Below are positions 1-9,755 of a stretch of 64,000 nucleotides of DNA, piece by piece. Positions within the stretch are counted from its first letter, which is position 1; each line of letters opens with the position of its first letter. The notes beneath the pieces were generated by a model. That model ran no database searches. It saw only the letters and a program-made list of their open reading frames with translations, and was not told the DNA's origin. Both the position numbers and the translations under genes were made by a program. The stretch is from Micromonospora sp. WMMD882 (GTDB lineage: Bacteria > Actinomycetota > Actinomycetes > Mycobacteriales > Micromonosporaceae): assembly GCF_027497255.1 (NCBI RefSeq), contig NZ_CP114903.1:2852001-2916000 (forward strand). Reading direction: 5' to 3'.

Positions 1-266
1 ACGTTTACGTCCTTGAATGTCATGACTCGCACGTTCTTGACGAACCGGGCGGGACGGTACATGTCCCACACCCAGGCGTCGTGCATCTCCACCTCGAAGT
101 AGACCTCGCCGTCGGAGTTGCGCACGTGCAGGTCCACCTGGTTGGCCAGGTAGAACCGGCGTTCAGTCTCCACCACGTAGGAGAACTGGCGGACAATGTC
201 GCGGTACTCCCGGTAGAGCTGAAGCTCCATCTCGGTCTCGTACTTCTCGAGATCTTCCGCGCTCAT
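1..266 (-). CDS. DUF2469 family protein, 3' part cut by window edge
   Basis: The first 88 codons of a small conserved actinobacterial protein of unknown function (Rv2901c-like, normally a little over 100 residues). It reads [20 protein letters not shown], then continues with acidic and aromatic residues typical of the family, and runs off the left edge without a stop. The ATG overlaps the TGA of rnhB (ATGA at 263-266), so the two are probably translationally coupled. The rnhB-DUF2469 order is the same as in mycobacteria. The assignment rests on recalled family sequence and context; no biochemical role is known to me. Confidence 0.85.
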   Translation of the reverse strand, partial: MSAEDLEKYETEMELQLYREYRDIVRQFSYVVETERRFYLANQVDLHVRNSDGEVYFEVEMHDAWVWDMYRPARFVKNVRVMTFKDVN

Positions 267-1075
267 CGCACTCCGCCCTCCATGACCACATCTTCCCCCA
301 CCGGTGCCGGCGGTCGAGGCTGCTCGCCCAACGCCACGCCGACGGTACCCCCTGACCGCCCCGAACGCTCCATCGGCCGGTGGCCACCCGCCGGATTCGG
401 CCGGCGGGCCCGGGGCGGGCTGTCGGCCCGACCCGACACCGCCGCCACGTTGACGTACGAGAATCGGTGCTCCGGGCACGGGCCGTGCTCCCGCAGCGCC
501 GCGCCGTGCTCGGCGGTGACGTACCCCTTGTGCTCGGCGAAACCGTACTCCGGGAACCGGGCGTCCAGCTCGACCATGATCCGGTCCCGGGTGACCTTGG
601 CGAGCACGCTGGCCGCGGCCACGCACGCCGCGACCCGGTCGCCCTTCCACACCGCCAGCCCCGGCACGTCCAGGCCGTCGACCCCGAAGCCGTCGGTGAG
701 CACGTACTCCGGGCGGGTGGTCAGCAGGGCGAGCGCCCGCCGCATCGCCGCCAGGTTGCACACGTGCAGGCCCCGCGCGTCCACCTCGTCGGCGGGGACC
801 ACCACCACCGCGTACGCCAGGGCACGCGCCACGACCTCCGCGTACACCCGTTCCCGGGCGGCGGCGGTCAGCAGCTTGGAGTCGGCCAGCTCGTCGATCT
901 CGCCGCGTCGTCCCTCCGGGAGCACCACCGCGGCGGCCACCAGCGGCCCGGCGCACGCCCCCCGGCCGGCCTCGTCCGCGCCGGCCACGTGCCGGAACCC
1001 CCGTCGCTGCAACGCGCGTTCCAGGGCGTAGAGGCCGCCGTCGCGGCGCACCACCGTACGCGGAGGCGTCAGCAC
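263..1075 (-). CDS. rnhB: Ribonuclease HII
   Basis: Cleaves the RNA strand of RNA-DNA hybrids and removes misincorporated ribonucleotides from DNA. The 270-residue frame carries the family blocks GADEAGRG (first catalytic Asp-Glu), the DSKLLT segment, [10 protein letters not shown], and the SVLAKVTRD block near residue 160. The last ~50 residues, after SYVNVAAV, are a proline/arginine-rich extension that the family core does not need. The GTG start at 1075 has a strong GGGAGGTGA site upstream, and the gene overlaps the stop of the NUDIX gene before it by a few bases. The stop overlaps the next ATG, so this is an operon member. Confidence 0.93.
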   Translation of the reverse strand: MLTPPRTVVRRDGGLYALERALQRRGFRHVAGADEAGRGACAGPLVAAAVVLPEGRRGEIDELADSKLLTAAARERVYAEVVARALAYAVVVVPADEVDARGLHVCNLAAMRRALALLTTRPEYVLTDGFGVDGLDVPGLAVWKGDRVAACVAAASVLAKVTRDRIMVELDARFPEYGFAEHKGYVTAEHGAALREHGPCPEHRFSYVNVAAVSGRADSPPRARRPNPAGGHRPMERSGRSGGTVGVALGEQPRPPAPVGEDVVMEGGVR

Positions 1076-1536
1076 GTCACGTCACCTCCCAGCACACGGG
1101 CCAGCACCGCCGGCAGGTCCACCGGGTGGTACCGCTCGGCGGTGGCCGTCAGCTCGGCCGGCGTCCACCAGCGGTGGCCGGTGACGCAGGCCCGCTCGAC
1201 GTCGTCGAAGCCCGTGGTGTCCACCTCCCAGGCGGGCACCCGGACCAGGAAGAACTCCTGCTCCTGCCGGTACCTGACCCCGCCGAACGGAAACTCGACC
1301 GTCTCCTGCCAGACCGGCGGCCCCAGCTCGGCCGGGGTCAGTCGCAGCCCGGTCTCCTCGGCCAGCTCCCGGGCCGCAGCGGCGGCCGGCGCCTCGCCGG
1401 GCTCCAGCCCACCCCCGGGGGTGAACCAGTACGCGACGCCGGGTCGGGCCGGGTCGACGCCGTGGAAGAGCAGGACCCGTCCGGCCGCGTCGACGAGGAG
1501 GACCCGCGCGGCACGTCGGGGGGTGTGGACGGTCAC
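1069..1536 (-). CDS. NUDIX hydrolase
   Basis: Hydrolase of nucleoside-diphosphate-linked substrates; the exact substrate cannot be read from sequence. The Nudix box is complete (GGLEPGE, then RELAEETGL), with the GX5EX7REUXEEXGU pattern. I chose the GTG at 1536, which begins the conserved block [20 protein letters not shown]; an in-frame start at 1578 would add 14 residues of no clear homology. The protein is about 155 residues, one domain long. Its stop lies inside the start region of rnhB, indicating co-transcription with it. The tryptophan-rich middle resembles the actinobacterial NUDIX_Hydrolase subgroup seen next to rnhB/lepB. Confidence 0.85.
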   Translation of the reverse strand: MTVHTPRRAARVLLVDAAGRVLLFHGVDPARPGVAYWFTPGGGLEPGEAPAAAAARELAEETGLRLTPAELGPPVWQETVEFPFGGVRYRQEQEFFLVRVPAWEVDTTGFDDVERACVTGHRWWTPAELTATAERYHPVDLPAVLARVLGGDVTC

Positions 1537-1636
1537 CTCTCCAGCCTGCCAGACGACCGGGCGCCGGCTGGCGACCACCCGGTGGGCCGGCGCGCGGGCC
1601 GGCGCAGCGACGCCGGACCGGGGACGACGGAGGCGC

Positions 1637-2269
1637 TCAGGGGTTCGGGACGGCCTCGAACGGCTCCGGCACGGACAACCAGGTGGCCCGGTCGAACGGC
1701 CAGAAGACGGTGAACGCCCGCCCCACCACGTCGTCCACCGGAATGGTGGACTGGTCGATGTCCTGGAGCCGCTCCCAGTGCTCCAGCGAGTCGCCGGAGG
1801 CGGACCGGTGGTCGCCCATCACCCAGAGCCGCCCGGCCGGCACGGTGATGTCGAACTCCTGGTCGGCGGGCTTGTCTCGGCGACCGTTGACGGAGAACAC
1901 GTACGGCTCGTCCAGCGACCGGCCGTTGATCACCAGACGGTCCTGCTCGTCGCAGCAGACCACGTGGTCGCCGCCGACGCCGATCACCCGCTTGATGAAG
2001 TCCTCGCCGTCGGGGTTGCCGCTCCACTCGGTGGGCGCCTTGAACACCACCACCTCGCCCCGTCGGGGCGAGCGGAAGTCGTAGACCAGCTTGTTGACCA
2101 ACACCCGGTCATCGATCTTGAGAGTGTTCTCCATCGACGGCGACGGGATGAAGAAGGTCTGCAGGACGAAGGCACGCACCAGCACTGCGACCAGGATCGC
2201 CACACCCAGGAGGATCGGCAGCTCCTTCCAGAAGGAGCTGCGCGGCTTGTCGGTCTGCTCGTCTATCAC
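1637..2269 (-). CDS. lepB: Type I signal peptidase (copy 1)
   Basis: Membrane serine protease that removes signal peptides from exported proteins. It is 210 residues long. A single N-terminal membrane helix (about residues 16-38) is followed by box [12 protein letters not shown], with the nucleophile Ser. Box [14 protein letters not shown], carries the general-base Lys, and box E is [13 protein letters not shown] pair follows box D, as in the neighbouring copy. The GTG start at 2269 overlaps the stop of the second signal peptidase gene (GTGA), so the two are coupled. Mycobacteria have a single lepB here; tandem copies are common in other actinomycetes. Confidence 0.94.
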   Translation of the reverse strand: MIDEQTDKPRSSFWKELPILLGVAILVAVLVRAFVLQTFFIPSPSMENTLKIDDRVLVNKLVYDFRSPRRGEVVVFKAPTEWSGNPDGEDFIKRVIGVGGDHVVCCDEQDRLVINGRSLDEPYVFSVNGRRDKPADQEFDITVPAGRLWVMGDHRSASGDSLEHWERLQDIDQSTIPVDDVVGRAFTVFWPFDRATWLSVPEPFEAVPNP

Positions 2270-3144
2270 AAGTGGAGCCTACGTCGCCCGACGCGCATCG
2301 ATCGACCGGAACGCGCGAGAAGCCAGCCGGTGATGGCCGGCGGGGCCAGCGGCAGCAGGGGCGGCAGCGTCCCGCCGACCGGCCGGAGCGGGGCGGGGGC
2401 GGCCGAGGTCGGGTCGAGCTGGCCGAAGGTCTCCGGCACCGGCAGCGACGTCCACCGCGCCGACGGCCAGACCACCAGGAAGGCCCGGCCGATCACGTTG
2501 TCGACGGGCACCGGCCCCTGACAGCGGGCGTCCTGCGAGACCAGCCGGTGGTCGCCCAGCACGAAGAGCTGGCCGGACGGGACGACCACCTCGTCGAACC
2601 GGCGGGACCGGCACTCCGCGCCGTTGGGCGGCAGCTCCAGCGGGGAGTCCCGCAGCACGTACGACTCGTCGAGCGCGACCCCGTTGACAGTGACCCGACC
2701 CTGGGCGTCACAGCAGGCCACCCGGTCCCCGGCCACGCCGATCACCCGCTTGATGAAGTCCTTCTCGCCGGGGCGGCTCACCCCGACCAGGTCGCCCAGG
2801 GTCTGACCGAGCTTGCCCAGGAAGCCCGGCTCCGGGCTGGTCTCCACCTGCGGCGCCCAGCGGTCGGTGCCCCGGAAGACCACCACCTCGCCGCGCCGGG
2901 GCTCCCGGACGTCGTAGACGACCTTGTTGACCAGCACCCGGTCCCCGATGAGCAGGGTGTCCTCCATCGACCCGGACGGGATGAAGAACGCCTGGAGCAG
3001 GAACGTACGGATCAGGACCGCGAGGCAGAACGCGACGATCAGCAGCAGCGGCAGCTCCTGCCAGAGCGGCATCTGCCGGACGGTCCGCCGGGAACGCCGC
3101 CGCCACGGGTCGGCCGCGCCGTCCTCGTCCACCGATTGCACCAC
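2266..3144 (-). CDS. lepB: Type I signal peptidase (copy 2, with C-terminal hydrophobic tail)
   Basis: A second type I signal peptidase, 292 residues, upstream of and overlapping copy 1. It has an N-terminal cytoplasmic stretch rich in Arg, a membrane helix at about residues 30-50, the Ser box FIPSGSMEDTL, the Lys box [13 protein letters not shown] and the box E sequence GDHRLVSQDARC. The C-terminus adds a proline/leucine-rich hydrophobic segment (roughly residues 250-280) that could be a second membrane span, absent from copy 1. The GTG start at 3144 follows a GGGGAG site. The tandem pair may differ in substrate preference, but nothing in the sequence shows which. Confidence 0.93.
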   Translation of the reverse strand: MVQSVDEDGAADPWRRRSRRTVRQMPLWQELPLLLIVAFCLAVLIRTFLLQAFFIPSGSMEDTLLIGDRVLVNKVVYDVREPRRGEVVVFRGTDRWAPQVETSPEPGFLGKLGQTLGDLVGVSRPGEKDFIKRVIGVAGDRVACCDAQGRVTVNGVALDESYVLRDSPLELPPNGAECRSRRFDEVVVPSGQLFVLGDHRLVSQDARCQGPVPVDNVIGRAFLVVWPSARWTSLPVPETFGQLDPTSAAPAPLRPVGGTLPPLLPLAPPAITGWLLARSGRSMRVGRRRLHL

Positions 3145-3300
3145 GCCATCTCCCCGGTCACGCGGACACGACTACCGCCCGGGAGCCTCGTCGAGGCCCC
3201 ACGGGCGGCAGTGAGATCGTCTCGCCGCGCCCGCCCGACCAGAGTAGTTCGCCCAGTTTCGATGGGCGCGGCGTACCGGTCGGTGGCGTGGCGGCCGAGA

Positions 3301-3657
3301 TCAGCTCGGCTGCTTCTCGCGCTTCTCCTTGATCTTGGCCTTCTTGCCGCGCAGCTCCCGCAGGTAGTAGAGCTTCGCCCGCCGGACGGCGCCGCGGGTC
3401 ACGACCTCGATCCGGTCGATGGCCGGGCTGTTGACCGGGTAGGTCCGCTCGACGCCGACCCCAAAGCTGATCTTGCGGACGGAGAAGGTCTCCCGCAGAC
3501 CGTCACCCTGGCGACGGATGACCACGCCCTGGAAGATCTGCACACGGGACCGGTTGCCCTCGACGACCCGCGCGTGCACCTTCACGGTGTCACCGGCACG
3601 GAAGTCGGGGAGGTCGGTCCGCTTCGACTGGGCGTCAAGGGCGTCCAGGATGTTCAT
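3301..3657 (-). CDS. rplS: 50S ribosomal protein L19
   Basis: Large-subunit protein at the 30S-50S interface. The 118-residue protein starts [13 protein letters not shown] and has the family blocks [27 protein letters not shown] and [10 protein letters not shown], with a basic C-terminus. The ATG at 3657 is preceded by a GAGG site; longer in-frame reading upstream is not part of the protein. It lies downstream of trmD with a 143-base gap, keeping the usual rpsP-rimM-trmD-rplS order. Confidence 0.97.
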   Translation of the reverse strand: MNILDALDAQSKRTDLPDFRAGDTVKVHARVVEGNRSRVQIFQGVVIRRQGDGLRETFSVRKISFGVGVERTYPVNSPAIDRIEVVTRGAVRRAKLYYLRELRGKKAKIKEKREKQPS

Positions 3658-3800
3658 CGCTGCAACCTCGTGAGGCTCACGGCGTGCCGGTGGTCGGCAC
3701 GCGAACGGGTGATTCTGATCCTCGGGTGGTGGCCGGTGGAAGCGACCCCGGTCGGGGATCCTCGTCTCCGCGCACGGTGTGGACGGAGACGGCAACCTCC

Positions 3801-4571
3801 CTACTCTGCCACATCCCGGCCGGGCAGGTGGAACCCACCCTGCGCCAGCGCCGACACATCCCGTTTGTCCAGATCGTCGACGAGCGCGGCGAGCAGGTCC
3901 GGCCGTCGGGCCGCGGTCCGGCGCAGCGCCTCGTCCCGCCGCCAGCGGGCGATCCGACCATGGTCGCCGGAGCGGAGGATCTCCGGCACGTCGTGCCCGC
4001 GCCAACTCGGCGGCTTGGTGTAGACCGGCGCCTCCAGCAGACCGTGCGCGTGCGACTCCTCGTCCAGTGAGCCGGCGTTGCCGAGCACGCCGGGCAGCAG
4101 CCGGGTGACCGCCTCCAGGATCACCAGCACGGCCACCTCGCCACCGAAGAGCACGTAGTCGCCGAGGGACACCTCGGTCACCGGCATCCGGGTGGCGGCG
4201 TGGTCGAGGACCCGCTGGTCGATGCCCTCGTACCGGCCGCAGGCGAACAGCAGCCGCTCCTCGGCCGCCAGCTCGTGCGCCATCGCCTGACTGAACGGCG
4301 TCCCGGCCGGGGAGGGAACCAGCAGCCGGGGCTGCGGCGCCTCCGCCGGGGCCAGCGCGTCGAGCGCCGCGCCCCACGGCTCCGGCCGCATCACCATGCC
4401 CGGCCCCCCGCCGTACGGGGTGTCGTCGACGGTGCGGTGCACGTCGTGGGTCCAGCTCCGCAGATCGTGTACGGCCAGCCGGAGCAGCCCGCCGGCACGG
4501 GCCCGCCCGATCAGCGACAGGTCGAGGGGCGCGAGGTACTCCGGAAAGATCGACACGATGTCGACGCGCAT
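3801..4571 (-). CDS. trmD: tRNA (guanine37-N1)-methyltransferase
   Basis: Methylates G37 next to the anticodon and so prevents +1 frameshifting. The 256-residue protein opens [13 protein letters not shown] and shows the SPOUT trefoil-knot motifs [13 protein letters not shown] (about residues 49-61), [11 protein letters not shown] and [12 protein letters not shown]. The C-terminal domain contains [16 protein letters not shown], which helps position the tRNA. The ATG is preceded by AGGAG at good spacing. It sits between rimM and rplS, the standard ribosome-maturation gene order. Confidence 0.96.
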   Translation of the reverse strand: MRVDIVSIFPEYLAPLDLSLIGRARAGGLLRLAVHDLRSWTHDVHRTVDDTPYGGGPGMVMRPEPWGAALDALAPAEAPQPRLLVPSPAGTPFSQAMAHELAAEERLLFACGRYEGIDQRVLDHAATRMPVTEVSLGDYVLFGGEVAVLVILEAVTRLLPGVLGNAGSLDEESHAHGLLEAPVYTKPPSWRGHDVPEILRSGDHGRIARWRRDEALRRTAARRPDLLAALVDDLDKRDVSALAQGGFHLPGRDVAE

Positions 4572-4765
4572 GCTGGTGGCTCCTGCCGATGTCAGGGACG
4601 TCCCGCCCGACCGGCGCCGCGCCCGCCGGCCCCGGGACGGCGAACGGCCCGGGCCCGACGATCCGGGCCCGACCGGCCGGCGGAAAGGTCCGGCCGGAAA
4701 GGGTCACGCCGGAATGGTCAGGCCGGCGGGAACGGTCCGGCCGGGACGGCCCGCCCGGCCGGGTG

Positions 4766-5380
4766 TCACAGGTCGAGCAGGCCGGCCGGCGGATCGACCA
4801 CGACCCGACCACCGGCGAGGTCGACCTCGGGCACGATCGCCTTCACGAACGGAATCAGCGCGGTACGCCCCTCGGGACGACGCAGCACCAGCAGGTCGGA
4901 GGCGGGGGCGTGGTCGATCCGGGCCACCTCGCCCAGCCGCTCGCCGTCCGGCGTGACCACGGCGAGCCCGACGAGCTGGTGGTCGTGGAACTCCTCCGGG
5001 TCGTCCGGCGGCGCGATCTCGGCGCTGTCCACCACGAGCAGCGTGCCGCGCAGCGCCTCGGCGACGTCGCGGTCCAGCACGCCGTCGAAGGCCACCAGCA
5101 GGCGGCCCTGGTGCCAGCGGGCCGCCTCGACGGTCAGCCGCTCGGGCACCCGGAACGGCACGCCGACGTCGGACGACGGGGCGGCGGAGCCGGACGCCTG
5201 GTCGCCGACGCCGGCCGCCGCCGGGGCGACCCGGGACGGGGCGACGGGTGTCGCCCCGGGCTCGGTGACCAGCACCGACCCCGGGGCGAAACGTGCTTCG
5301 GGCTCGTCGGTCCGCACCTCCACGGTGACCTCACCGCGGATGCCGTGCGGCTTGCCGATCCTGCCGACAACGAGCTGCAT
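4766..5380 (-). CDS. rimM: Ribosome maturation factor RimM
   Basis: Assists maturation of the 30S head and binds protein S19. The 204-residue protein starts [18 protein letters not shown], the hallmark of the RimM N-terminal domain, and ends with the PRC-barrel domain containing [14 protein letters not shown]. Residues roughly 38-75 are an Ala/Pro/Gly/Ser-rich insert inside the N-terminal barrel, making it longer than the usual ~170 residues. The ATG shares one base with the stop of the KH-protein gene (TGATG). The 194 bases downstream, before trmD, are repetitive GC-rich sequence with no gene. Confidence 0.94.
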   Translation of the reverse strand: MQLVVGRIGKPHGIRGEVTVEVRTDEPEARFAPGSVLVTEPGATPVAPSRVAPAAAGVGDQASGSAAPSSDVGVPFRVPERLTVEAARWHQGRLLVAFDGVLDRDVAEALRGTLLVVDSAEIAPPDDPEEFHDHQLVGLAVVTPDGERLGEVARIDHAPASDLLVLRRPEGRTALIPFVKAIVPEVDLAGGRVVVDPPAGLLDL

Positions 5381-5613
5381 CAGTACGAGTCGACGATGTC
5401 GACGCGAACCCCGCGCCCGCCGATGGAGCCGATCACCTGGCGCAGCGCCTTGGCGGTCCGGCCGGACCGCCCGATCACCGTGCCCAGGTCCTCGGGGTGC
5501 ACGCGGACCTCGAGCCGCTTGCCCCGCCGGGAGTCGACCAGCCGGACACGCACGTCGTCCGGATTGTCGACGATGCCCTTGACCAGGTGCTCCAGGGCCG
5601 GACGGAGCGCCAC
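5380..5613 (-). CDS. khpA: KH-domain RNA-binding protein (KhpA-like)
   Basis: A 77-residue single KH domain protein of the KhpA/YlqC family, RNA-binding and, in other Gram-positive bacteria, a partner of KhpB. The KH signature here is VIGRSGRTAKALRQVI. It starts GTG one base beyond the stop of rpsP and ends overlapping the rimM start, the normal place for this family (Rv2908c in M. tuberculosis). The symbol is by family, not by experiment. Confidence 0.9.
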   Translation of the reverse strand: MALRPALEHLVKGIVDNPDDVRVRLVDSRRGKRLEVRVHPEDLGTVIGRSGRTAKALRQVIGSIGGRGVRVDIVDSY

Positions 5614-5614
5614 G

Positions 5615-6088
5615 TCAGGCCTGCTCGCCAGCGCCCGCGCCGGCCTGCTCCGCGGCCTGCGGCGCCTCGGCGGGCTTCTCGGCCTTGTCGGCCTTCTCGG
5701 CGGGCTTGTCGGCCTTCTTGGCCGGCTTGGCCGGGGCGTCGGTCAGGCCCGCGGCGGCCTTCGCCTCGGCCTCGTACGCGGCCTGACGGTTGACCCGCTC
5801 GGGGGCGACCTTCAGCGGCGGCGGCGCCGGCAGGCCCTTGAACTTCTGCCAGTCACCGGTCAGCTCCAGCAGACGCTGCACCGCCTCGCTCGGCTGCGCG
5901 CCGACGGACAGCCAGTACTGGACCCGCTCCGACTTGACCTCGATCACCGAAGGGTCTTCCTTCGGCTGGTAGATCCCGACGAACTCGATCGCCCGACCGT
6001 CCCGCTTGGTGCGGGAGTCGGCGACGACGATGCGGTACTGCGGGTTGCGGATCTTGCCCATCCGCAGGAGCCGGATCTTTACGGCCAC
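5615..6088 (-). CDS. rpsP: 30S ribosomal protein S16
   Basis: Small-subunit protein needed for 30S assembly. The GTG at 6088 gives the canonical start [20 protein letters not shown], and an AGGAG lies nine bases upstream; in-frame sequence further upstream is untranslated leader. The core S16 domain is about the first 85 residues. It is followed by an Ala/Lys/Glu/Pro-rich tail of about 70 residues, a disordered extension common in actinobacterial S16. First gene of the rpsP-khpA-rimM-trmD-rplS run. Confidence 0.96.
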   Translation of the reverse strand: MAVKIRLLRMGKIRNPQYRIVVADSRTKRDGRAIEFVGIYQPKEDPSVIEVKSERVQYWLSVGAQPSEAVQRLLELTGDWQKFKGLPAPPPLKVAPERVNRQAAYEAEAKAAAGLTDAPAKPAKKADKPAEKADKAEKPAEAPQAAEQAGAGAGEQA

Positions 6089-6281
6089 AGTGTTTTCGCT
6101 CCTGTTGCGATTCTCACCGGCCCGAAGGGGCGGTGCGGTGGGTGAGAGCCGACCGGCACAGTGGGGTTGGGCCGGAGACTGCTCGGTGGACTGGCGACGT
6201 GCCCGGGTTAGAGGGCGCCGAACACACGCCGGATACCAGCCAGCCATTGTGCCAGACCCACCGGTCACCCCGCACACCGGG

Positions 6282-6932
6282 TCAGCGGACGGGCGGGCGG
6301 TCCCAGCCGGGCGGCAGGGCCGGTGGCGCCGCCCACTCCGGCGGCGGGCGGAAGTCGCACCAGGTGCCGTCGAACGGGAACTCCCCCGCCTCGGCGAGCG
6401 CGATCGCCCGTTTCCCCTCGGCGCGCACCGCGGCCTCGTCGGCCACCCAGTAGTGCTCCGGGAAGGCGAGCCGCTCGGCGAACTCCTCCTCGTCCTTCCA
6501 CTGCCAGCTCCGGTCGGGTCGGACGACCACGTCGAGGTCCTGGTCGACCACGTCCACCCCGGCCAGGTGACCGTCGTCCCACCGGACGCCCGGTTCCTCC
6601 AGGTTCACGTACCAGTTGGCGAAACGTCCCTGCTCGTCGGAGAACCACCAGACCGAGTGCGCGGCCCCGGTGGGCAGGAACTTCAGCAGCGGCGGCCCGC
6701 TCCAGCGGGCGTGGGCCGACCGGTACGACGGGGAGGTGATCCACTCGGCGAACGGCATCGTCCGCATGCCCCGGCCGTCCGCGTGCACCTCGCTGGCCAC
6801 CGGCGTGTCCCGGGCGATCCAGATCAGCAGGCCCCGGTCGTCGTCGCTGACCACCCGGGCCGGGCGGACCCAGCCGATCCGCCCGCGTCGTACGTTCCGG
6901 TGGACGACCAACCGCCCCGGCTCGAACCTCAC
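6282..6932 (-). CDS. DUF402 domain protein
   Basis: A 216-residue cytoplasmic protein of the DUF402 family, whose studied members are metal-dependent nucleoside di/triphosphatases. The family core is visible as [15 protein letters not shown] followed by [15 protein letters not shown] and [11 protein letters not shown], with the acidic residues that bind metal. N-terminal sequence is rich in Trp and Arg. The GTG start reads [14 protein letters not shown]. It stands alone between rpsP and proS, with no overlapping neighbour. Activity on this particular protein is inference from the family. Confidence 0.8.
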   Translation of the reverse strand: MRFEPGRLVVHRNVRRGRIGWVRPARVVSDDDRGLLIWIARDTPVASEVHADGRGMRTMPFAEWITSPSYRSAHARWSGPPLLKFLPTGAAHSVWWFSDEQGRFANWYVNLEEPGVRWDDGHLAGVDVVDQDLDVVVRPDRSWQWKDEEEFAERLAFPEHYWVADEAAVRAEGKRAIALAEAGEFPFDGTWCDFRPPPEWAAPPALPPGWDRPPVR

Positions 6933-7017
6933 CCCGTGCCCTCCCCCTCGTGTCGGCAGAGCCCCGTCCTACGCACGAGACGTCCGGAAGGCGCCCTTCC
7001 TTGCATTACGCCGCGGC

Positions 7018-8424
7018 TCAGTAGGCGCGGGCGAGCACGGCGACCAGGTCGGGCTCGTCCTCGGAGTCCGGGACGGAGCCGTCCGCGCGGACCAGGCAGC
7101 GCACGGTCACGCCCTGGCCGTTGGCCTCGGTCTCCCCGGCGACGCCCACAGCCGACCACGGCACCCGGGCCCAGCCGGTGGCGGCGGCCTCGATCGCCTC
7201 GGCGAGCGTGCCCACCTCGACCGTGCGGGCCGCCCGGTGGGCGCGCGCCTCGTCGAGCAGCGCCTGCTGGTCGGCCGCCAGGGCGGCGCGTACCGCGCCG
7301 ACCACCTCGTCCACCGGCGTCGGGGTCTTCGAGCCGTCGGTGCGCCGGACCACCACCGCGTTGCCGGCGGCCAGGTCACGGGGGCCGACCTCGACGCGTA
7401 CCGGGTGGCCGCGCAGCTCGGCGTCGACGGCCCGGCGACCGAACGGCGTGTCGACCCGGTCGTCGAGCGCCACCCGGACGCCGGCCTCGCGCAGGCCGTC
7501 GCGCAGCTTGGCCGCCGCCTCGACGACGCCGGGGCCGTCCTTGACCACCATCACGTACGCCTGGACGGGCGCGAGCCGCGGTGGGACACGCAGGCCGTTG
7601 TCGTCGCCGTGGCACATGATCAGGCCGCCCAGCATCCGGGTGGAGGTGCCCCAGGAGGTCGTCCAGGCGTGTTCCCGGCCGCCCTCGGCGGAGGAGTAGG
7701 TGATGTCGAACGCCCTGGCGAAGTTCTGCCCCAGCTCGTGGCTGGTGCCCAGTTGGAGCGCCTTGCCGTCGCCCATCATGCCTTCGCAGGTGTAGGTGGC
7801 GGTCGCCCCGGCGAACCGCTCCCGGGCGGTCTTCAGCCCCACCTGCACCGGGATGGCGAGCACGTTGACCATCAGGTCCTCGTACGCCTCGTGCAGGATC
7901 CGGCGGGCGTACGCGCGGGCGTCGTCCCGGGTGGCGTGCGCGGTGTGCCCCTCCTGCCAGAGGAACTCGCTGGTGCGCAGGAAGATCCGGGGGCGCAGCT
8001 CCCAGCGGACCACGTTGGCCCACTGGTTGAGCAGCAGCGGGAGGTCCCGGTACGAGTCGACCCACTTGGCCATGAACTCGCCGATCACCGTCTCGCTGGT
8101 CGGCCGCACCACGATCGGCTCGGCGAGCTGCTTGCCGCCACCGTGGGTGACCACCGCCAGCTCGGGCGAGAAGCCCTCGACGTGCTCGGCCTCCCGCTTG
8201 AGGTAGCTCTCCGGGATGAACAGCGGGAAGTACGCGTTCTCCGCCCCGGCGTCCTTGATCCGGGCGTCCATCTCGGCCTGCATCCGTTCCCAGATGGCGT
8301 AGCCGGCCGGTCGGATGACCATGGTGCCCCGCACCGGCCCGTTGTCGGCGAGCTTCGCCTTGGCGATCAGGTCCTGGTACCAGCGGGGGAAGTCCTCCGC
8401 ACGGGGAGTGAGCACGCGTGCCAT
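7018..8424 (-). CDS. proS: Proline--tRNA ligase, archaeal/eukaryotic-type
   Basis: Charges tRNA-Pro. The 468-residue protein belongs to the short (type 3) ProRS group without the bacterial editing insertion. The order of motifs is VRGTMVIRPAGYAIWERMQ (motif 1), LRTSEFLWQEGHTAHAT (motif 2), WGTSTRMLGGLIMCHGDDNG (motif 3), an anticodon domain, and a C-terminal domain ending in the family's terminal Tyr. The ATG at 8424 starts MARVLTPRAEDFPRWYQ; in-frame sequence upstream is not conserved. Mycobacteria and Streptomyces use a longer bacterial-type enzyme, so this copy is either a replacement or a paralogue; the window cannot tell. Confidence 0.94.
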   Translation of the reverse strand: MARVLTPRAEDFPRWYQDLIAKAKLADNGPVRGTMVIRPAGYAIWERMQAEMDARIKDAGAENAYFPLFIPESYLKREAEHVEGFSPELAVVTHGGGKQLAEPIVVRPTSETVIGEFMAKWVDSYRDLPLLLNQWANVVRWELRPRIFLRTSEFLWQEGHTAHATRDDARAYARRILHEAYEDLMVNVLAIPVQVGLKTARERFAGATATYTCEGMMGDGKALQLGTSHELGQNFARAFDITYSSAEGGREHAWTTSWGTSTRMLGGLIMCHGDDNGLRVPPRLAPVQAYVMVVKDGPGVVEAAAKLRDGLREAGVRVALDDRVDTPFGRRAVDAELRGHPVRVEVGPRDLAAGNAVVVRRTDGSKTPTPVDEVVGAVRAALAADQQALLDEARAHRAARTVEVGTLAEAIEAAATGWARVPWSAVGVAGETEANGQGVTVRCLVRADGSVPDSEDEPDLVAVLARAY

Positions 8425-8576
8425 GACCGGACATCCTATGCGCCCGCCCCCGGGACGCCGCCACCGATCCCCGGCTCTGCCATCATGGGGGAACTCGGCG
8501 GTGGGCGGGGCATCAGGCCGCCACCCGTCGTCCGCTGTCATCCGGGGCGCCCGGGTGACAGGACGCGAGGGGAACC

Positions 8577-9755
8577 GTGGTGGATCTGCTCCAGGCGCTG
8601 CGCCAACTGCTGCGCGCGTCGCACCACGCCCGCGCGGTGGACCTGCCGGACCTGGCCATGCGGGTGGCCCCGCTGCTGGACGCCAGCGCCGTGCTGCTCT
8701 ACCGCGTCGACCACCAGCAGCGGTGGTTGATGCCGCTGACCGGTCCGCTCACCCCGCCCCGCCCGCCGGTGCCGATCGCCGGCACGATGGCCGGGCGGGC
8801 GTTCACCGCCCTGACCGTCCACGAGGTGCCCGGCCCGGACGGCGTCTCGCTGTGGATGCCCCTGCTCGACGGCGTCGAACGGCTCGGCGTCGTCGAGGTG
8901 GTCGGCGTCGGGCCGTTCGACGCGGCGGACCGGGACGACCTGGTCGACCTCGCCACGCTGCTGGCCGAGCTGGTCGTCACCCGCTCCCTCTACGGCGACA
9001 CGTTGGAGCTGGTCCGGCGACGCGCGCCGATGCAGCTCCCGGCGGAGCTGCTGCGGGCCCAGTTGCCGCCGATGACCTTCGCCACCGACCGCCTGGTGAT
9101 CAGCGGGCTGCTGGAGCCCTGCTACGACGTGGGCGGTGACGCCTTCGACTACGCGGTCAACGGGGACACCGCCCACCTGGTCCTGTTCGACGCGGTCGGG
9201 CACGGCTCGCAGGGCGGCCTCCGGGCGGCGGTGCTCGCCTCGATCGCCCTGGCCGCGTACCGCAACGCGCGCCGGTCGGGGTTGTCGCTGACCGGGACGT
9301 ACCACCACATCGACGACGCGGTGCGGTCCCACGACCGGGCCGGCATGATCACCGCGGTGCTGGCCGAGCTGGACCAGCGGACCGGGCTGCTCCGGGTCAT
9401 CTCGGCCGGTCACCCGGGCGGTCTGGTGCTGCGGGACGGCCGGGTGATCCGGGTGCTGCCGACCCCGACCGCGCTGCCGATGACGCTGGGTGACCTGCAA
9501 CCGCCCCGGGTGGTCGAGGAGCAGTTGGAGCCCGGCGACAACGTGCTGCTCTACACCGACGGCATCGTCGACGCGCGTTCGGCCGACGGCCGGCCCTTCG
9601 GGCTCGACCAGTTGGTGGACTTCACCCTGCGGGCGCTCGCCGACGGTCTGCCGGCCCCGGAGACGATCCGCCGGCTGGTGCACGCCATCCTCGACCACCA
9701 GGACAACCACCTGACCGACGACGCCACCGTGCTGATGGCCCGCTGGCGGGGTTGA
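8577..9755 (+). CDS. GAF-like/SpoIIE-type PP2C serine phosphatase
   Basis: A 392-residue protein of the Rsb/SpoIIE phosphatase kind, which usually dephosphorylates anti-sigma-factor antagonists. Residues about 10-140 look like a GAF-type sensory domain. The PP2C/SpoIIE catalytic part follows, with YDVGGDAFDY (metal-binding Asp), FDAVGHGSQGG (Asp and Gly of the second motif), the VISAGHPGG block and LLYTDGIVDAR, ending LTDDATVLMARW. There is no membrane segment. GTG at 8577 is used, although GTG at 8580 is equally possible. It is divergent from proS and convergent with the amidohydrolase, with no partner anti-sigma gene adjacent. Confidence 0.88.
   Translation: MVDLLQALRQLLRASHHARAVDLPDLAMRVAPLLDASAVLLYRVDHQQRWLMPLTGPLTPPRPPVPIAGTMAGRAFTALTVHEVPGPDGVSLWMPLLDGVERLGVVEVVGVGPFDAADRDDLVDLATLLAELVVTRSLYGDTLELVRRRAPMQLPAELLRAQLPPMTFATDRLVISGLLEPCYDVGGDAFDYAVNGDTAHLVLFDAVGHGSQGGLRAAVLASIALAAYRNARRSGLSLTGTYHHIDDAVRSHDRAGMITAVLAELDQRTGLLRVISAGHPGGLVLRDGRVIRVLPTPTALPMTLGDLQPPRVVEEQLEPGDNVLLYTDGIVDARSADGRPFGLDQLVDFTLRALADGLPAPETIRRLVHAILDHQDNHLTDDATVLMARWRG

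Noticed and set aside
4572..4765. Repetitive CCGG/GGGCCCG sequence between rimM and trmD as a structured RNA
   Set aside because: The repeats are short and compositional; no consistent long stem or known RNA motif was found.
3658..4812. Long N-terminal extension in frame with rplS
   Set aside because: It overlaps trmD on the same strand in another frame; L19 homology begins at ATG 3657 with its own ribosome site.
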